The notes beneath the pieces are model-generated. The model had not been told where the DNA came from. It saw nothing but the letters and a program-made list of their open reading frames with translations, and did not search any database. From an uncultured Lachnospiraceae bacterium (GTDB lineage: Bacteria > Bacillota > Clostridia > Lachnospirales > Lachnospiraceae), in NCBI GenBank assembly GCA_947245585.1, contig CAMXPV010000021.1:1-64000 (forward strand): DNA of 64,000 nucleotides, given 5' to 3'. Of this stretch, positions 35,423-45,792 are shown piece by piece. The position numbers and the translations under genes are program-made. Each line of letters opens with the position of its first letter. The first letter of the stretch is position 1.

Positions 35423-38400
35423 AAGAAAAGTGACGGCCCTGTTGCTTTCTATGGCAGTGATTGCGAATGCCTTTCCGGCAGCAACGGTTTTAGCCGTGGA
35501 GGAAGAACCACAGGCAGAGGCGGAGGAGGAAGAAGTCACCAGTGTGGAGGATGCCAACGAAGTGATTGATTCCTATCAGGATGAGGAAATCGAGTGGGAG
35601 ACCGTTTATATCAGGAATGCAGAGGATTTCAAGAAATTTTCGCAGGACTGTTGGTTAGACACCTGGTCACAGAATAAGAAGGTTTATCTGACAGAGGATA
35701 TCAGTCTGTCGGGAGAGAACTTTGTTTCCATACCTACTTTTGGCGGATATTTTGACGGACAGGGCCATACAATCAGCGGGTTTATGGTGCACAAGCCGAT
35801 TTCCTATGTGGGATTGTTTAACTATACCCAGAAGTCGGCGGTAATTGCCAATCTGCGGGTGGAGGGATCCGTCAGACCCACCGGAAACCAGATGGTGGTG
35901 GGCGGTATTGTAGGAGACAACAGCGGGATTCTTTTAAACTGTATTTTCGATGGCACGGTGGAAGGCAGCGATTATGTGGGCGGTATCACCGGCTACAATG
36001 AGATCAGCGGCGTGCTGATGGACAGCGAGGCCATCGGAGAGGTCACGGGAGCGCACTATACGGGCGGTATCGCCGGCGACAATGTGGGTAATATTGTAGG
36101 CTGCCTGAATAAGTCGGATGTCAATATTTCCAACGAGGATACGGCGAAATCACTGGAAGACATTAATCTGGAGCAGTATACGACGGGAATTTTAAATTCT
36201 TTTGACAAGGAAGAAGACGAGAAGGGCGCTAAGCTCTCCACTACGGACAATACGGTGGATTCAGGCGGTATTGCCGGGCGTTCCACCGGAATCATACAAA
36301 ACTGCGTGAACGAGGGAACCATCGGCTACGAGCATGTGGGCTACAATACGGGCGGTATCGTCGGGAGACAGTCGGGGTATGTATACGCCTGCGCAAACAA
36401 GGGAAGAGTATACGGCCGTAAAGATGTGGGCGGTATCGTTGGACAGGCGGAGCCCTACATAGCAATCGACTTGTCGGAGGATATTGTGCTGCAGCTTTCA
36501 GAGCACATCGATACCATGCACGATCAGATTGACAAGATGCTGGACGATGCGGGGGATCGGTCCGATGTGATTTCCAACAGACTTTCCGTGATCCGCGGGT
36601 TTGCGGATAAGGCGATTGACGATACCCACGTACTGGCGGACAGAACCATAGACTGGACGGACAGCATGATGGATTCCGTCAATGAGGCGGTGAACCGCTT
36701 CGACTATGTACTTGACGAGACGGCGAAGGACGACGGCGTGATCGACCACATGACAGACGCGGCATCGGATGTGAAGGATACGGCGAAAGAACTGGAAGAT
36801 ATGGTGCAGGCCATGGATATTTACCAGTACATGTCGGCGGATGAGCAGGTGTTGTACAATGATGCCAGGGCGGCCATTGAGAACGGGGGTAAGGAGCACG
36901 CCAGATATGCTGCTGAGGGCACAGAAGCCTATGAACATTATTATATCGCCAAAAAGATAAATGACGGCAGCGATATGATGAACAACTTTGAAAGCGATCT
37001 GGAGCCTGTGGGCGCTTCAAGACCCGGTGCGAATGATGACTTTAACGATGTACTCGATGATGGCAGCGCTTATCTGCAGATTACCGGTTGGGTACATAAT
37101 TCTGACGGCCAGAGCTTTCCCCTTTCAGACGGAAGTGAAAGGGCGGCGGCGGATCAGGAAGTGCAAAGCTGGGTGGCCGAGCAGATGGCCGGCAATGCGT
37201 CGGCGATTGCAGAACAGGCAAGTGACTATGCGGACAATAAATATAGAACAGAGCATGGCGTAGACTATAAAACGGATATGAAGGATCAGTTGGAGCTCAT
37301 GACGGACATTGCGTCCCGCCACACCGCCGAGATGACGGAGGAGGCGAGAGAGGAATTGGGCGATGCCGTCGATTCTGCGAAGGATGCCGCAGGCAATCTG
37401 GAAGATGCAGGCGAAGGTACAAAAAATATCCTAAAGACTTTGAACGAAAAGGAGGACATTACCTTCCCGAGACTGGGCGATGACTATCATTCCACCACGG
37501 GAAGCCTGAACTCCAATTTAAAGAATATCTCTGAGAATATGGGATATCTGAATGACGAGATGGCTTCTTCCGGGGATGTGATTGGGGACGATCTGTCGGA
37601 TATCAACGATGAGTTCAGCGAGATTATGCGGCTGTATACGGACGCTATGGACGGCGTACTGGATATGGATTACTCTAATATCTATGAAGATGAATCGGAG
37701 GAGAACGCGGAGGAGAGTATAGATTCCACTGTTGCCGACTGCATCAATAACGGCAGGGTGGAAGCGGATTTGAATGTGTCCGGTATTGCCGGCACCATGG
37801 CAATTGAGTACGATTTTGACTTGGAGAGCGATATAACAGGTATTGATGATGCCAGGGCAAATTCCACTTTCCTGACGAAATGCGTGCTCCGGCAGAACAT
37901 AAATCAGGCCAATGTTACGGCGCAGAAGAGTTACGCAGGTGGTGTCTGCGGCCTGCAGGAAATGGGTATGGTGCTTCGCTGTGAGAACTACGGCAGGATT
38001 GAGAGCACGTCGGGCGATTATGTGGGCGGCATTGCAGGACAGTCCCTGTCCCATATCAAGAGCAGTTATGCGAAGTGTACCGTTTCAGGCGGAGAGTACG
38101 TGGCCGGTATTGTGGGACATGGACACGGAATACAAAACTGCTGCGCGATGATCAAGGTGAAGGAGGCTGACGCTTTCTCCGGTGCGATTGCGGGTAAGAT
38201 TACGGACAATGCGGAGATTGCGGATAACTTTTTCGTCTCGGATGAGATTGCCGGCATCGACCGGATCAGTTACAGCGGCAAGGCGGAGCCCGTAAGTTAC
38301 AGGACACTTTTGGAGACGGAGGGGATTCCCACCAGATTCCAAAACATGAAGATTACCTTTTACGCGGATGACGAGGAGGTTGGGACGGCAGAGTGTCCCT

Positions 38401-39053
38401 TCGGCGGCAGTGTCGCACTGGACAAATATCCGACCATTCCTGCCAAGGAAGGTTTCTATGCAGACTGGGATAACAAGGAGCTTGTGGATGTTCGGGTTGA
38501 CGAGGATGTGACGGTTGAATATGTGCGGTATCTGACCACATTGGCAGGGAGTTGGATGCGGGAGAATAACCAGTCCTCTCTTCTTGTGGACGGCATGTTC
38601 GCGCAGGAGGATGAAATCACGGTTGAGAAGTTGGGAACGGTTGACGTGCAGGTGAGCCTGTCCGGCGAGGAGGAGCCGGAGGAATTGACGGAGTGTTGGC
38701 AGATTACAATTCCTGACGACGGCGCGGTATCCCATCAGATTCGTTATCAGGCGCCTCAGGGAGAGACAGAGGGCGTGGAGATTTATGTACAGGATGGCAA
38801 TGGTTGGCAAAAGGCGGAGACGGAGCTTATGGGAATCTATCACCTGTTCCCGGCGGAAGGAAACAGCGTGAAGATTGCGGTCAGCGTGACACAGAAGAGC
38901 CTTATGGATTACCTTGTTTATATCGTGGCAGGCGGTGTTGTGGCTCTGCTTCTGGTGATTGCGCTCATTGTGCATAAGAAGAAAAAGAAGTCTGCCGTTA
39001 AAGTGGAATCCGAGGAGGAAAGTGAGAACGGTGTGAAAGCGGCGGAGAAATAG
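35415..39053 (+). CDS. Large cell-surface GLUG-repeat protein paired with the MMPL exporter
   Basis: A 1212-residue secreted, membrane-anchored protein: signal peptide (about 1-27), an acidic linker, a beta-solenoid with six GLUG-type repeats (about 160-345; core GGIVG/GGIAG), a long acidic helical/coiled-coil region (about 350-780), four more GLUG repeats (about 790-905; GGIAGQSL, AGIVGHGHG), beta-rich domains (about 950-1165) and a C-terminal helix (MDYLVYIVAGGVVALLLVI) before a Lys-rich cytoplasmic tail. The helical region interrupts a solenoid. GLUG repeats are common in adhesins and IgA-binding proteins. The overlap with the exporter gene suggests that this protein is its outer partner or client. 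GGGAGGTGG is the ribosome binding site. Confidence 0.8.
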   Translation: MSKRKVTALLLSMAVIANAFPAATVLAVEEEPQAEAEEEEVTSVEDANEVIDSYQDEEIEWETVYIRNAEDFKKFSQDCWLDTWSQNKKVYLTEDISLSGENFVSIPTFGGYFDGQGHTISGFMVHKPISYVGLFNYTQKSAVIANLRVEGSVRPTGNQMVVGGIVGDNSGILLNCIFDGTVEGSDYVGGITGYNEISGVLMDSEAIGEVTGAHYTGGIAGDNVGNIVGCLNKSDVNISNEDTAKSLEDINLEQYTTGILNSFDKEEDEKGAKLSTTDNTVDSGGIAGRSTGIIQNCVNEGTIGYEHVGYNTGGIVGRQSGYVYACANKGRVYGRKDVGGIVGQAEPYIAIDLSEDIVLQLSEHIDTMHDQIDKMLDDAGDRSDVISNRLSVIRGFADKAIDDTHVLADRTIDWTDSMMDSVNEAVNRFDYVLDETAKDDGVIDHMTDAASDVKDTAKELEDMVQAMDIYQYMSADEQVLYNDARAAIENGGKEHARYAAEGTEAYEHYYIAKKINDGSDMMNNFESDLEPVGASRPGANDDFNDVLDDGSAYLQITGWVHNSDGQSFPLSDGSERAAADQEVQSWVAEQMAGNASAIAEQASDYADNKYRTEHGVDYKTDMKDQLELMTDIASRHTAEMTEEAREELGDAVDSAKDAAGNLEDAGEGTKNILKTLNEKEDITFPRLGDDYHSTTGSLNSNLKNISENMGYLNDEMASSGDVIGDDLSDINDEFSEIMRLYTDAMDGVLDMDYSNIYEDESEENAEESIDSTVADCINNGRVEADLNVSGIAGTMAIEYDFDLESDITGIDDARANSTFLTKCVLRQNINQANVTAQKSYAGGVCGLQEMGMVLRCENYGRIESTSGDYVGGIAGQSLSHIKSSYAKCTVSGGEYVAGIVGHGHGIQNCCAMIKVKEADAFSGAIAGKITDNAEIADNFFVSDEIAGIDRISYSGKAEPVSYRTLLETEGIPTRFQNMKITFYADDEEVGTAECPFGGSVALDKYPTIPAKEGFYADWDNKELVDVRVDEDVTVEYVRYLTTLAGSWMRENNQSSLLVDGMFAQEDEITVEKLGTVDVQVSLSGEEEPEELTECWQITIPDDGAVSHQIRYQAPQGETEGVEIYVQDGNGWQKAETELMGIYHLFPAEGNSVKIAVSVTQKSLMDYLVYIVAGGVVALLLVIALIVHKKKKKSAVKVESEEESENGVKAAEK

Positions 39054-39077
39054 AAAGCCGGGATAAATGGGGAACAA

Positions 39078-39116
39078 AAAAAGCGGGTGCACAGAGAAAT
39101 CTGTACGCCCGCTTTT
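39078..39116. terminator. Bidirectional terminator between MMPL/GLUG and the antiporter operon
   Basis: AAAAGCGGG and CCCGCTTTT, with inner ACAG/CTGT pairing, and A- and T-runs on both sides. It lies between the convergent genes ending at 39053 and 39132. Confidence 0.9.
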
Positions 39117-39131
39117 GACTTTCGGAAAACA

Positions 39132-41282
39132 TTACCATCCGAACACATCTTTGATAAACAGATAGGCCACCGTCAAAATCAATCCCACGCAGAAGAGCAG
39201 CAGTCCGAAAGACATGCTTCTGGCGATCATCGTAGAGTTTTCCTGATACTCCTCGTAAAGCAGAGCCAACTTGTGCTCGTAGTCCTGCTTGCGGGGCGCT
39301 TTTCTGTGTACGGTAACATTGCCAAGCGTCTCAAAGAAAGTGGCGGTGCAGGCGGCCAGATGGGTCAGGGCGTTACCCTCAGGACGCTCATGGGGCAGCT
39401 TATCGTCGCGGTAAATGGTTTTTCTGAGAATCACGACGAAAGTGTCCACAAGGCTATCAAGGAAACGGCAGATCATACCGAAGGTGAAGGGCAGAATCCG
39501 CAGCAGCAGGGGCCTGTAAAGGATATTTTCCAGATCCATCCAGGCAGGCATCCGGTTTATATAAATTTTCTGTACAGTTTTGCCACCGTGGCCGCTTTCT
39601 TTCCTCATTAAGAAGGGACGCGTGATAAAGCCATAAATTAACGCGCCAAAGACAAGGGAGATACAGGCACCCCGGATATTTTCGAGAGAAAAATATGCAG
39701 CCTTTTCTGCGGCCCCCATGCGCAGAAAGCGCTGTCCCATATCGGCAATGCCATCCATCACAATGCCCGGAAGAAAGCCCATGATTGGCAGCAGGGCGGC
39801 GCTTAAGGTGAGAGCGAAAGCGCTTGTGCGGCTCATGTATCTGCCCTGTAAGTCGTCATATTTTTTCTGCACCGTATCGTCGCTATTTTTTTCCAGGAAA
39901 AGGCAGACATAAAGTTTGGTCATGTAGGCGATAGTGAGACCGCCGCTCAACAGGAAAATCCACTCGATTGCACGCATAAAGGAGGTGCCGAAAAAGGCAG
40001 GGATAACGTTCGCGTTAATCAGGAAGATATATTCTACGATACTCTCATGCAGCAGCGTTTTACTGATATAGCCGTTAAACAGCGGAATGCCGCCGATACC
40101 GAGCGCGCCCATAAGAAAAATGAAGTGCAGCAGTGGTTTTTTCCGGCCAAAACCGCGGATTTCGTTCAGATTCAGTTTGTGTACATTCATGAAGACAACA
40201 CCTGCCGCCATGAAAAGCGCCAATTTGATTAGGGAGTGGTTTACCATGTGCAGAAGACTGCCGCGCAGTGCAATGGCATTTTCCTCGCCGAGAAGCCCGG
40301 ACATGCCCACACCCACCAGAATAAAGCCGATCTGGGAGACAGAGGAGCAGGCAAGGGTCCGCTTTAAGTCAATGGAAAGCAAAGCTAACAGCGCGCCGAT
40401 TACCATGGTGAAGACACCCAGAATCAGAATCAGGCCGCCCCATGCTGCGTTTTGGAAAAAAAGATCGACAGTTAAAATCAAAATGCCGTACATACCTGCC
40501 TTGGTCAGGATTCCGGAGAGCAGGGCCGATGCCGGAGCAGGAGCTACCGGATGGGCTTTTGGCAGCCAGATATGGAGCGGGAATGCGCCCGCCTTGGCTC
40601 CGAAGCCAAACAGGAGACAGAGTCCTGCCGCCCAGATCTGCCCGCTGTTTTTACCCTGACAGAGAGACATATCCGCAAGTTCCGAGAAGAAGAGGGTGCC
40701 TGCCGCATCGTAGAGCAGGAAAATACCCATCAGCATCACCAGACCGCCGAGGACGGCCACAGTCAGGTAAGTTGCGCCGGCCCGCAGGGACTCCGGCTTT
40801 TCGTCGTGCACCACCCACACATAGGAAGTAAACGACATCATCTCAAAGAAGAGGAAGGTCGTGTAAAAGTCTGCGGAGAAGAACACGCCCTCCGTAGCGC
40901 CGAGGGTCAGCAGCAGAAACAGATAATAGCGGTTTCTGTTGCGGTAGTGCCCGAAATATTCTTTGGAAAAGAGGGTAGTCATAAACCACATAAAGGCGGC
41001 CACAGTCCCGTAAAGTGTCCGGAAGCCGTCTATGGTAAAGTGCATGTGGATACCTAAATCAGCTTTGCCTGCAAGAGAAGAGAAAGGCGCGATCAGGGTG
41101 TTCTGCGCTGCATTGCCCTGTGTTTGCAGACAGAGAAAGGCGCATAACAGGAAGGTAACACCTGTTATAATATTGGCAAAAATATTCCGGCCTTCCTTGT
41201 GTCGTCGTCCGATACCGTAGCTTATCAAGGCGGCGCCCATTGGCAGAAAAATAATACTGGTGATAAGTAATGTAAGATTCAT
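39132..41282 (-). CDS. NuoL/MrpA-type antiporter subunit
   Basis: A 716-residue proton-conducting membrane protein of the complex I NuoL / hydrogenase-4 HyfB type, with about 15 or more helices. Proton_antipo_M motifs include GAFPLHIWLPKAHPVAPAPASALL and the Lys- and His-containing helices. The C-terminal extension (about 500-716) is longer than in NuoM/N and holds a soluble helical stretch and a last membrane segment. It is the last gene of the operon. It would couple ion movement to the other antiporter subunits. Confidence 0.9.
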   Translation of the reverse strand: MNLTLLITSIIFLPMGAALISYGIGRRHKEGRNIFANIITGVTFLLCAFLCLQTQGNAAQNTLIAPFSSLAGKADLGIHMHFTIDGFRTLYGTVAAFMWFMTTLFSKEYFGHYRNRNRYYLFLLLTLGATEGVFFSADFYTTFLFFEMMSFTSYVWVVHDEKPESLRAGATYLTVAVLGGLVMLMGIFLLYDAAGTLFFSELADMSLCQGKNSGQIWAAGLCLLFGFGAKAGAFPLHIWLPKAHPVAPAPASALLSGILTKAGMYGILILTVDLFFQNAAWGGLILILGVFTMVIGALLALLSIDLKRTLACSSVSQIGFILVGVGMSGLLGEENAIALRGSLLHMVNHSLIKLALFMAAGVVFMNVHKLNLNEIRGFGRKKPLLHFIFLMGALGIGGIPLFNGYISKTLLHESIVEYIFLINANVIPAFFGTSFMRAIEWIFLLSGGLTIAYMTKLYVCLFLEKNSDDTVQKKYDDLQGRYMSRTSAFALTLSAALLPIMGFLPGIVMDGIADMGQRFLRMGAAEKAAYFSLENIRGACISLVFGALIYGFITRPFLMRKESGHGGKTVQKIYINRMPAWMDLENILYRPLLLRILPFTFGMICRFLDSLVDTFVVILRKTIYRDDKLPHERPEGNALTHLAACTATFFETLGNVTVHRKAPRKQDYEHKLALLYEEYQENSTMIARSMSFGLLLFCVGLILTVAYLFIKDVFGW

Positions 41283-41303
41283 GATACGTTCCCTTATCCT
41301 TTC

Positions 41304-42767
41304 CTATTCGGTTCCGTTTGCCACACACATGAAAAAGTCTACAATCGGTTGGGAATACAGGCCGAAGCCAATGATACAAACAGTAAATACAAACAGCGGC
41401 AGCAGCATCTTCCAGTTGGGGTCTTTGACATCAGCGATGGCGCTATAGTCGAAATCCTTTCCCGGAAAGAAGGCGCGCACCACGATGGTGAGCATGTAAA
41501 TGGCCGTTAGGAGAGCCGAAACCAGAAGACAGCCTATGCCGCCCCAGGCTAACGGATTTGCGCTTTCCACCGCAGCCTCGGCCAGATTCCATTTACTGAC
41601 AAACCCGGCCAGTCCCGGAACGCCCATGAGGGCAAAAGCGGAAACGGTAAAAATTCCAAAAGTACAAGGCATTTTGTAGCCAAATCCATTCAGTTCGTGT
41701 ACATAGTGGCGGTCCGTCTGGTGCATAATTGCGCCCGCACAGAAGAAAGAGCAGATCTTCATGACGGCGTGAAACACCAGATGGGTCAGCGCGCCAACCA
41801 GTCCAAGCGGCGTCATGATGACGGCACCGAAGAGGATGTAGGACAGGTTGCTTATGGTGGAGTATGCCAACCGCCGTTTGATGTGGGTCTCCTTCACTGC
41901 CCGGCTGCAGCCATAGACAATGGTAAACATGACTACCACCATCACCACGGTCTGCGCCCAGGTGCCCCGCAGAAAATCCGTGCCGAAGCTGTAATAGGTG
42001 AGCCGCAGAATGGCGAACGCGCCGGCCTTCACCACAGCTACCGCATGGAGCAGGGCAGTGACGGGTGTGGGAGCCACACCGGCCTGCGGAAGCCAGGAGT
42101 TAAAAGGACAGACGGCCGCTTTCACGCCGAAGCCCATAAAAGCCATGACATAGATTAACAGCAGTACATTGGTATGTCCTGCGATCTTGGCGGGGTCAAA
42201 CACGCCCCCCAGAATAAAGTCCGTTGTGGTTCCGTAGACGATCACCATGATCAGGCCTATGAAAGCGAAAGCCGCGCCGCCGAGCGAATAGTACAGATAT
42301 TTGCGGCTGGCCAGAACCGCTTCGCGGGTCAGCGTGTGCATGACAAGAGGTACGGTAACCAGTGTCAGCAGCTCATAAAAGAAATACATGGTAAGTAAAT
42401 TGGCAGCAAAGGCGATACCGAGCGTCACGCCGTAGGTCAGCGTATAAAACAGGAAAAAGACGTTCTCGTTTTTTTCCTTCGTCATATACTCAAAGGCATA
42501 GAGCGTTGCAAAAGGCCAAAGAAAGGAGACAAGGCCGGCAAATACCATACTCATGCCATCCACCCGGAAGCTGATATTCAAATTGCCTGTAAAATGCGCC
42601 AACAGGAAGGTGCTGTCCGAATGATGCAGGAGAAGATACCATACAAGAATGCTGTTGGCCAAAACCGCTGTCTCTAAGAAAACTTCTTTCTGCCATCTTT
42701 TCCGGAAGGGGATGACAGGCACTAACATTCCCACAATAAAAGGAATTATAATTACTGAAATAATCAT
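41304..42767 (-). CDS. NuoM/MrpD-type antiporter subunit
   Basis: A 487-residue membrane protein with about 14 helices. The Proton_antipo_M core has PFNSWLPQAGVAPTPVTALLHAVAVVKAG, nearest to MrpD and NuoL. Of two possible starts, ATG 42767 sits behind GGGAGGTGG; the TTG further up is less likely. It begins one base before the next upstream gene's stop. It is one of four paralogues here. Confidence 0.9.
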   Translation of the reverse strand: MIISVIIIPFIVGMLVPVIPFRKRWQKEVFLETAVLANSILVWYLLLHHSDSTFLLAHFTGNLNISFRVDGMSMVFAGLVSFLWPFATLYAFEYMTKEKNENVFFLFYTLTYGVTLGIAFAANLLTMYFFYELLTLVTVPLVMHTLTREAVLASRKYLYYSLGGAAFAFIGLIMVIVYGTTTDFILGGVFDPAKIAGHTNVLLLIYVMAFMGFGVKAAVCPFNSWLPQAGVAPTPVTALLHAVAVVKAGAFAILRLTYYSFGTDFLRGTWAQTVVMVVVMFTIVYGCSRAVKETHIKRRLAYSTISNLSYILFGAVIMTPLGLVGALTHLVFHAVMKICSFFCAGAIMHQTDRHYVHELNGFGYKMPCTFGIFTVSAFALMGVPGLAGFVSKWNLAEAAVESANPLAWGGIGCLLVSALLTAIYMLTIVVRAFFPGKDFDYSAIADVKDPNWKMLLPLFVFTVCIIGFGLYSQPIVDFFMCVANGTE

Positions 42768-42768
42768 G

Positions 42769-44253
42769 CTACCACCTCCCAATCATTTCCAATAAGTTAA
42801 AAATGGCGTTTGGAAACAAACCCAATAAAACTGACAGCGCTGTCAAAATTACAATCGGTACGGTCATCAGTCGGCCAGGTTCTATCTTTTTCAGCTTGCT
42901 GTAATCGTAATCCGCACCGGGGAAAAACCCTTGAATGGTTATCGGCAGTAAATATCCCGCAGTGAGCAGGGCGCTGATTAAAAGAATGATCGGGCCGAGC
43001 ACGCCGAGAACAGGAATGCCGCTGTCTAACGAACTGATGGCCAGATGCCATTTACTCACAAAGCCGCCCGTAGGGGGAATACCGATCAGTCCAAGGGAAG
43101 CAATCGTAAAACACCACATGGTAAGAGGCATTTCCTTACCGATACCTCGCATTTCCTCCACCCGCGTTTTTCCCGTTTTATAAATAATTGCACCGGCGCA
43201 GAGAAAGAGCACCGCTTTCACAAAACCGTGAGCCAGTATATGAAGCAGACTGCCGGTAAAGGCTTCTTTGTTCATCACGGCAAGACCGAAGAGAATGTAG
43301 GAAAGCTGACTGACTGTGGAGTAAGCCAGTCTCTTTTTCAAAACCGGTTCCCGGTAGGCAAGAAGCGATCCCATAAAAACCGTGATCAGCGTCAGGCAGA
43401 GCCAGGCGGTCTGCATCCATGTGCCCGCGAGAAAATCCGGGGCATCAAACAGATTGATGACGCGGATAATGCCGAGTACACCCGCCTTGACAATCACCGC
43501 CGATAAGACAGCTGACGCGGGTGCGGGAGCAACCGGGTGAGCCGTTGGAAGCCATGCGTGCATGGGGAACATGCCCGCTTTTACACCGAAGCCGAGAATC
43601 ATGACGAAAGCCACAAATAAGAGGAAACCGCCATGTTCCGCTATGGCGGAGAAAAATAATGAGCTGTGGCCAAAGCGCAGCGTATGGGTATATTGACAGA
43701 GAAAGTAAATGCCGAACAATACCGCATACGCGCCGCAGAGTGAATAAAATAAATATTTTAATCCTGCCATGATCGCCTCTTTGGAGCCGTTATGCAGCAC
43801 GAGGGACATGGAGGACAGCGTCAAAAGTTCAAAGAACAAATAGAAGGTAATCAGGTTGCCTGCAAAACACAGGGCGTTCAGTACGCCAAACACCAACAGA
43901 TAAAAGCCGTAGTAACGGCTTTCCCGCTCTTCGTGCTTCATGTACTCGAAAGAGAAAAAGCCGGCGCAGAGAAAGATGATAACCGCCAACAGGGAAAAGA
44001 GCGCGCCTATGCCGTCAATCTCAAAATAAATCGACAGCGTCCTTGTCAGATGAAATAAGGTAAACGGCTCTTTTGCCGTAAACAGGCAAAGAACGACGAG
44101 CAGGGCTGTAATGATAAGAAAACACCCGGTCAGCGTAACCAACGTTTTTCTTTCGGCGGCCCTGGCTTCACCCGATAACGGTGTCCTGTAGCGGATCAAC
44201 AGAAACGCACCCGCCAAAATCGGGAAAAATACGGATAAAAGAATGAGATACAT
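42769..44253 (-). CDS. NuoM/NuoN-type antiporter subunit
   Basis: A 494-residue membrane protein with about 14 helices and the antiporter motif MFPMHAWLPTAHPVAPAPASAVLSA. The start at 44253 is chosen because GGAGGTGAGG is just upstream, while an earlier in-frame ATG at 44298 lacks a site and would overlap the stop of the neighbouring gene. It carries the conserved Lys of the proton channel helices. Confidence 0.9.
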   Translation of the reverse strand: MYLILLSVFFPILAGAFLLIRYRTPLSGEARAAERKTLVTLTGCFLIITALLVVLCLFTAKEPFTLFHLTRTLSIYFEIDGIGALFSLLAVIIFLCAGFFSFEYMKHEERESRYYGFYLLVFGVLNALCFAGNLITFYLFFELLTLSSMSLVLHNGSKEAIMAGLKYLFYSLCGAYAVLFGIYFLCQYTHTLRFGHSSLFFSAIAEHGGFLLFVAFVMILGFGVKAGMFPMHAWLPTAHPVAPAPASAVLSAVIVKAGVLGIIRVINLFDAPDFLAGTWMQTAWLCLTLITVFMGSLLAYREPVLKKRLAYSTVSQLSYILFGLAVMNKEAFTGSLLHILAHGFVKAVLFLCAGAIIYKTGKTRVEEMRGIGKEMPLTMWCFTIASLGLIGIPPTGGFVSKWHLAISSLDSGIPVLGVLGPIILLISALLTAGYLLPITIQGFFPGADYDYSKLKKIEPGRLMTVPIVILTALSVLLGLFPNAIFNLLEMIGRW

Positions 44254-44298
44254 GTCCTCACCTCCATGTAAATGATTCAATAAAATGCAGCAGTACAA

Positions 44299-45792
44299 TC
44301 AGGCGAACATGGCAAGCCCCTGCTCGATCATATCCACGATCGGTTGGGAGCTGACACCTAAAATGACATTTAACACAATAAAACATATAAGCACAATTCC
44401 ATAGCTTTTCATATCTTTAAAGGTAACGATGGAATAGCCTGATTCCCTGGCGGGTGTATAAATGCGGATCACTGTTTTCATAAAGTAGATTGCGTTTAAA
44501 ACCGTACTGATTCCTAACACAATCAGAGAGGCGAGCATTTTCCCCTCCACCTGCACGGCGGCCTGTGAAAACAAAAGCTTGCTGATAAAGCCGGAAAACA
44601 GGGGCACGCCCACCATGGACAGGGAACCTGCCATGAAAGCGGCTCCCGCCCATTTATTGCGGTAGGCTGCGCCGGTTAAATCGACAAATTTGCGGCTCCC
44701 GCCGGACACATCCGTGAGGCCGATGGCCGCGATAAAGAGCAGGGACTTGGTCGCCGCATGGGACAGGATATGGAAGATGCTGGCCACCATACCTGCCTGT
44801 GTGCCCATGCCAAATCCCATGTAAATATACCCGATCTGGGCCACCGAGGAGAAAGCGATCATCCGGCGGATATCATTTTCCCGGATGGCGCTTATGGAGC
44901 CGAAGATCATACCCATCAGGCCGAAGACAAACAACACGTCGATGATCCTTGTGCTGTTAAAGATATCAAAACCGATCACACGGTAAATGATCTTTATTAA
45001 CAAAAAGATGTACCCCTTAGACACCAGACTGGACAGGATCGCCGCGGAAGATGCCGTGGAATATCCGTAAGCGTCTGGCAGCCATGCGTGAAAGGGAAAC
45101 AGCGCGCTTTTAATACACAGACCTACGCACATCAGCGCCACGGAGACGATCAGCGGGATCTGGTATTCGCCGCTTGCCATAAGGAGGCTTACCGATTCTT
45201 TCATGTTGCTCATGAGAAGGTGGCCTGTCAGGTCGTACATAATACAGAGCCCGAAGAGCAGAAGGCCCGAACCCAAAAGGCTCATAATCATGTAGCGGAC
45301 GGCCGCCTCGATGGTGCGTCCTACCTGACGAATCATGATCAGGCCGCAGGCGGAGATGGTGTTGATCTCCACGAAGACATAGGCAGTAAACATATCGTTG
45401 GTGTAGACTAGCGCAAGCAGGGAGCTCAACAGGAGGTTCACCAAGATATAGTACAAATTATGTTTGCTTTCAACCACTTCGCCATAAAGCTTGTGTGCAC
45501 CGCCGGCCATGGACAGATACATGATGATACAGAAAAAGAGAGCCATGCCCGCTTCCAACACGCCGGCCCGGATCTCGTTACCCCAGGGGGCAGGGAAGTG
45601 TCCCATCCAGTAGACAAAAGATTCGCCGGTGGAGAGAAGATAGAGCAGCAGGATCAGGGACATTACGCCAACCGCGGCGATGACCACCCTGTTTACCACC
45701 TTTGCAGCTTTAGCGGGAAGCACGGAACAGATGGTGCCCGAAAAGAGGCTTATCAGGATGGAGAAAAAGGGGAAATTACAGATGAAATTCAT
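44299..45792 (-). CDS. MrpD/NuoN-type antiporter subunit
   Basis: A 497-residue membrane protein with about 14 helices and ALFPFHAWLPDAYGYSTASSAAILSSLVSKG, close to classical MrpD. Its ATG follows immediately after the stop of the MrpC gene, behind AAGGAGGG. It is likely the subunit that packs next to MrpC. Confidence 0.9.
   Translation of the reverse strand: MNFICNFPFFSILISLFSGTICSVLPAKAAKVVNRVVIAAVGVMSLILLLYLLSTGESFVYWMGHFPAPWGNEIRAGVLEAGMALFFCIIMYLSMAGGAHKLYGEVVESKHNLYYILVNLLLSSLLALVYTNDMFTAYVFVEINTISACGLIMIRQVGRTIEAAVRYMIMSLLGSGLLLFGLCIMYDLTGHLLMSNMKESVSLLMASGEYQIPLIVSVALMCVGLCIKSALFPFHAWLPDAYGYSTASSAAILSSLVSKGYIFLLIKIIYRVIGFDIFNSTRIIDVLFVFGLMGMIFGSISAIRENDIRRMIAFSSVAQIGYIYMGFGMGTQAGMVASIFHILSHAATKSLLFIAAIGLTDVSGGSRKFVDLTGAAYRNKWAGAAFMAGSLSMVGVPLFSGFISKLLFSQAAVQVEGKMLASLIVLGISTVLNAIYFMKTVIRIYTPARESGYSIVTFKDMKSYGIVLICFIVLNVILGVSSQPIVDMIEQGLAMFA

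Noticed and set aside
34640-35557. Minus-strand open frame opposite the MMPL gene end
   Set aside because: Antisense of two clearly coding genes; composition rich in His and Ser and no ribosome binding site.
35415-39053. LPXTG sorting signal in the GLUG protein
   Set aside because: No LPXTG-like motif precedes the final helix; the anchor appears to be the transmembrane segment only.
38085-39092. Minus-strand open frame opposite the GLUG protein
   Set aside because: Shadow of the coding strand, covers the terminator of the operon and has no recognisable motif.
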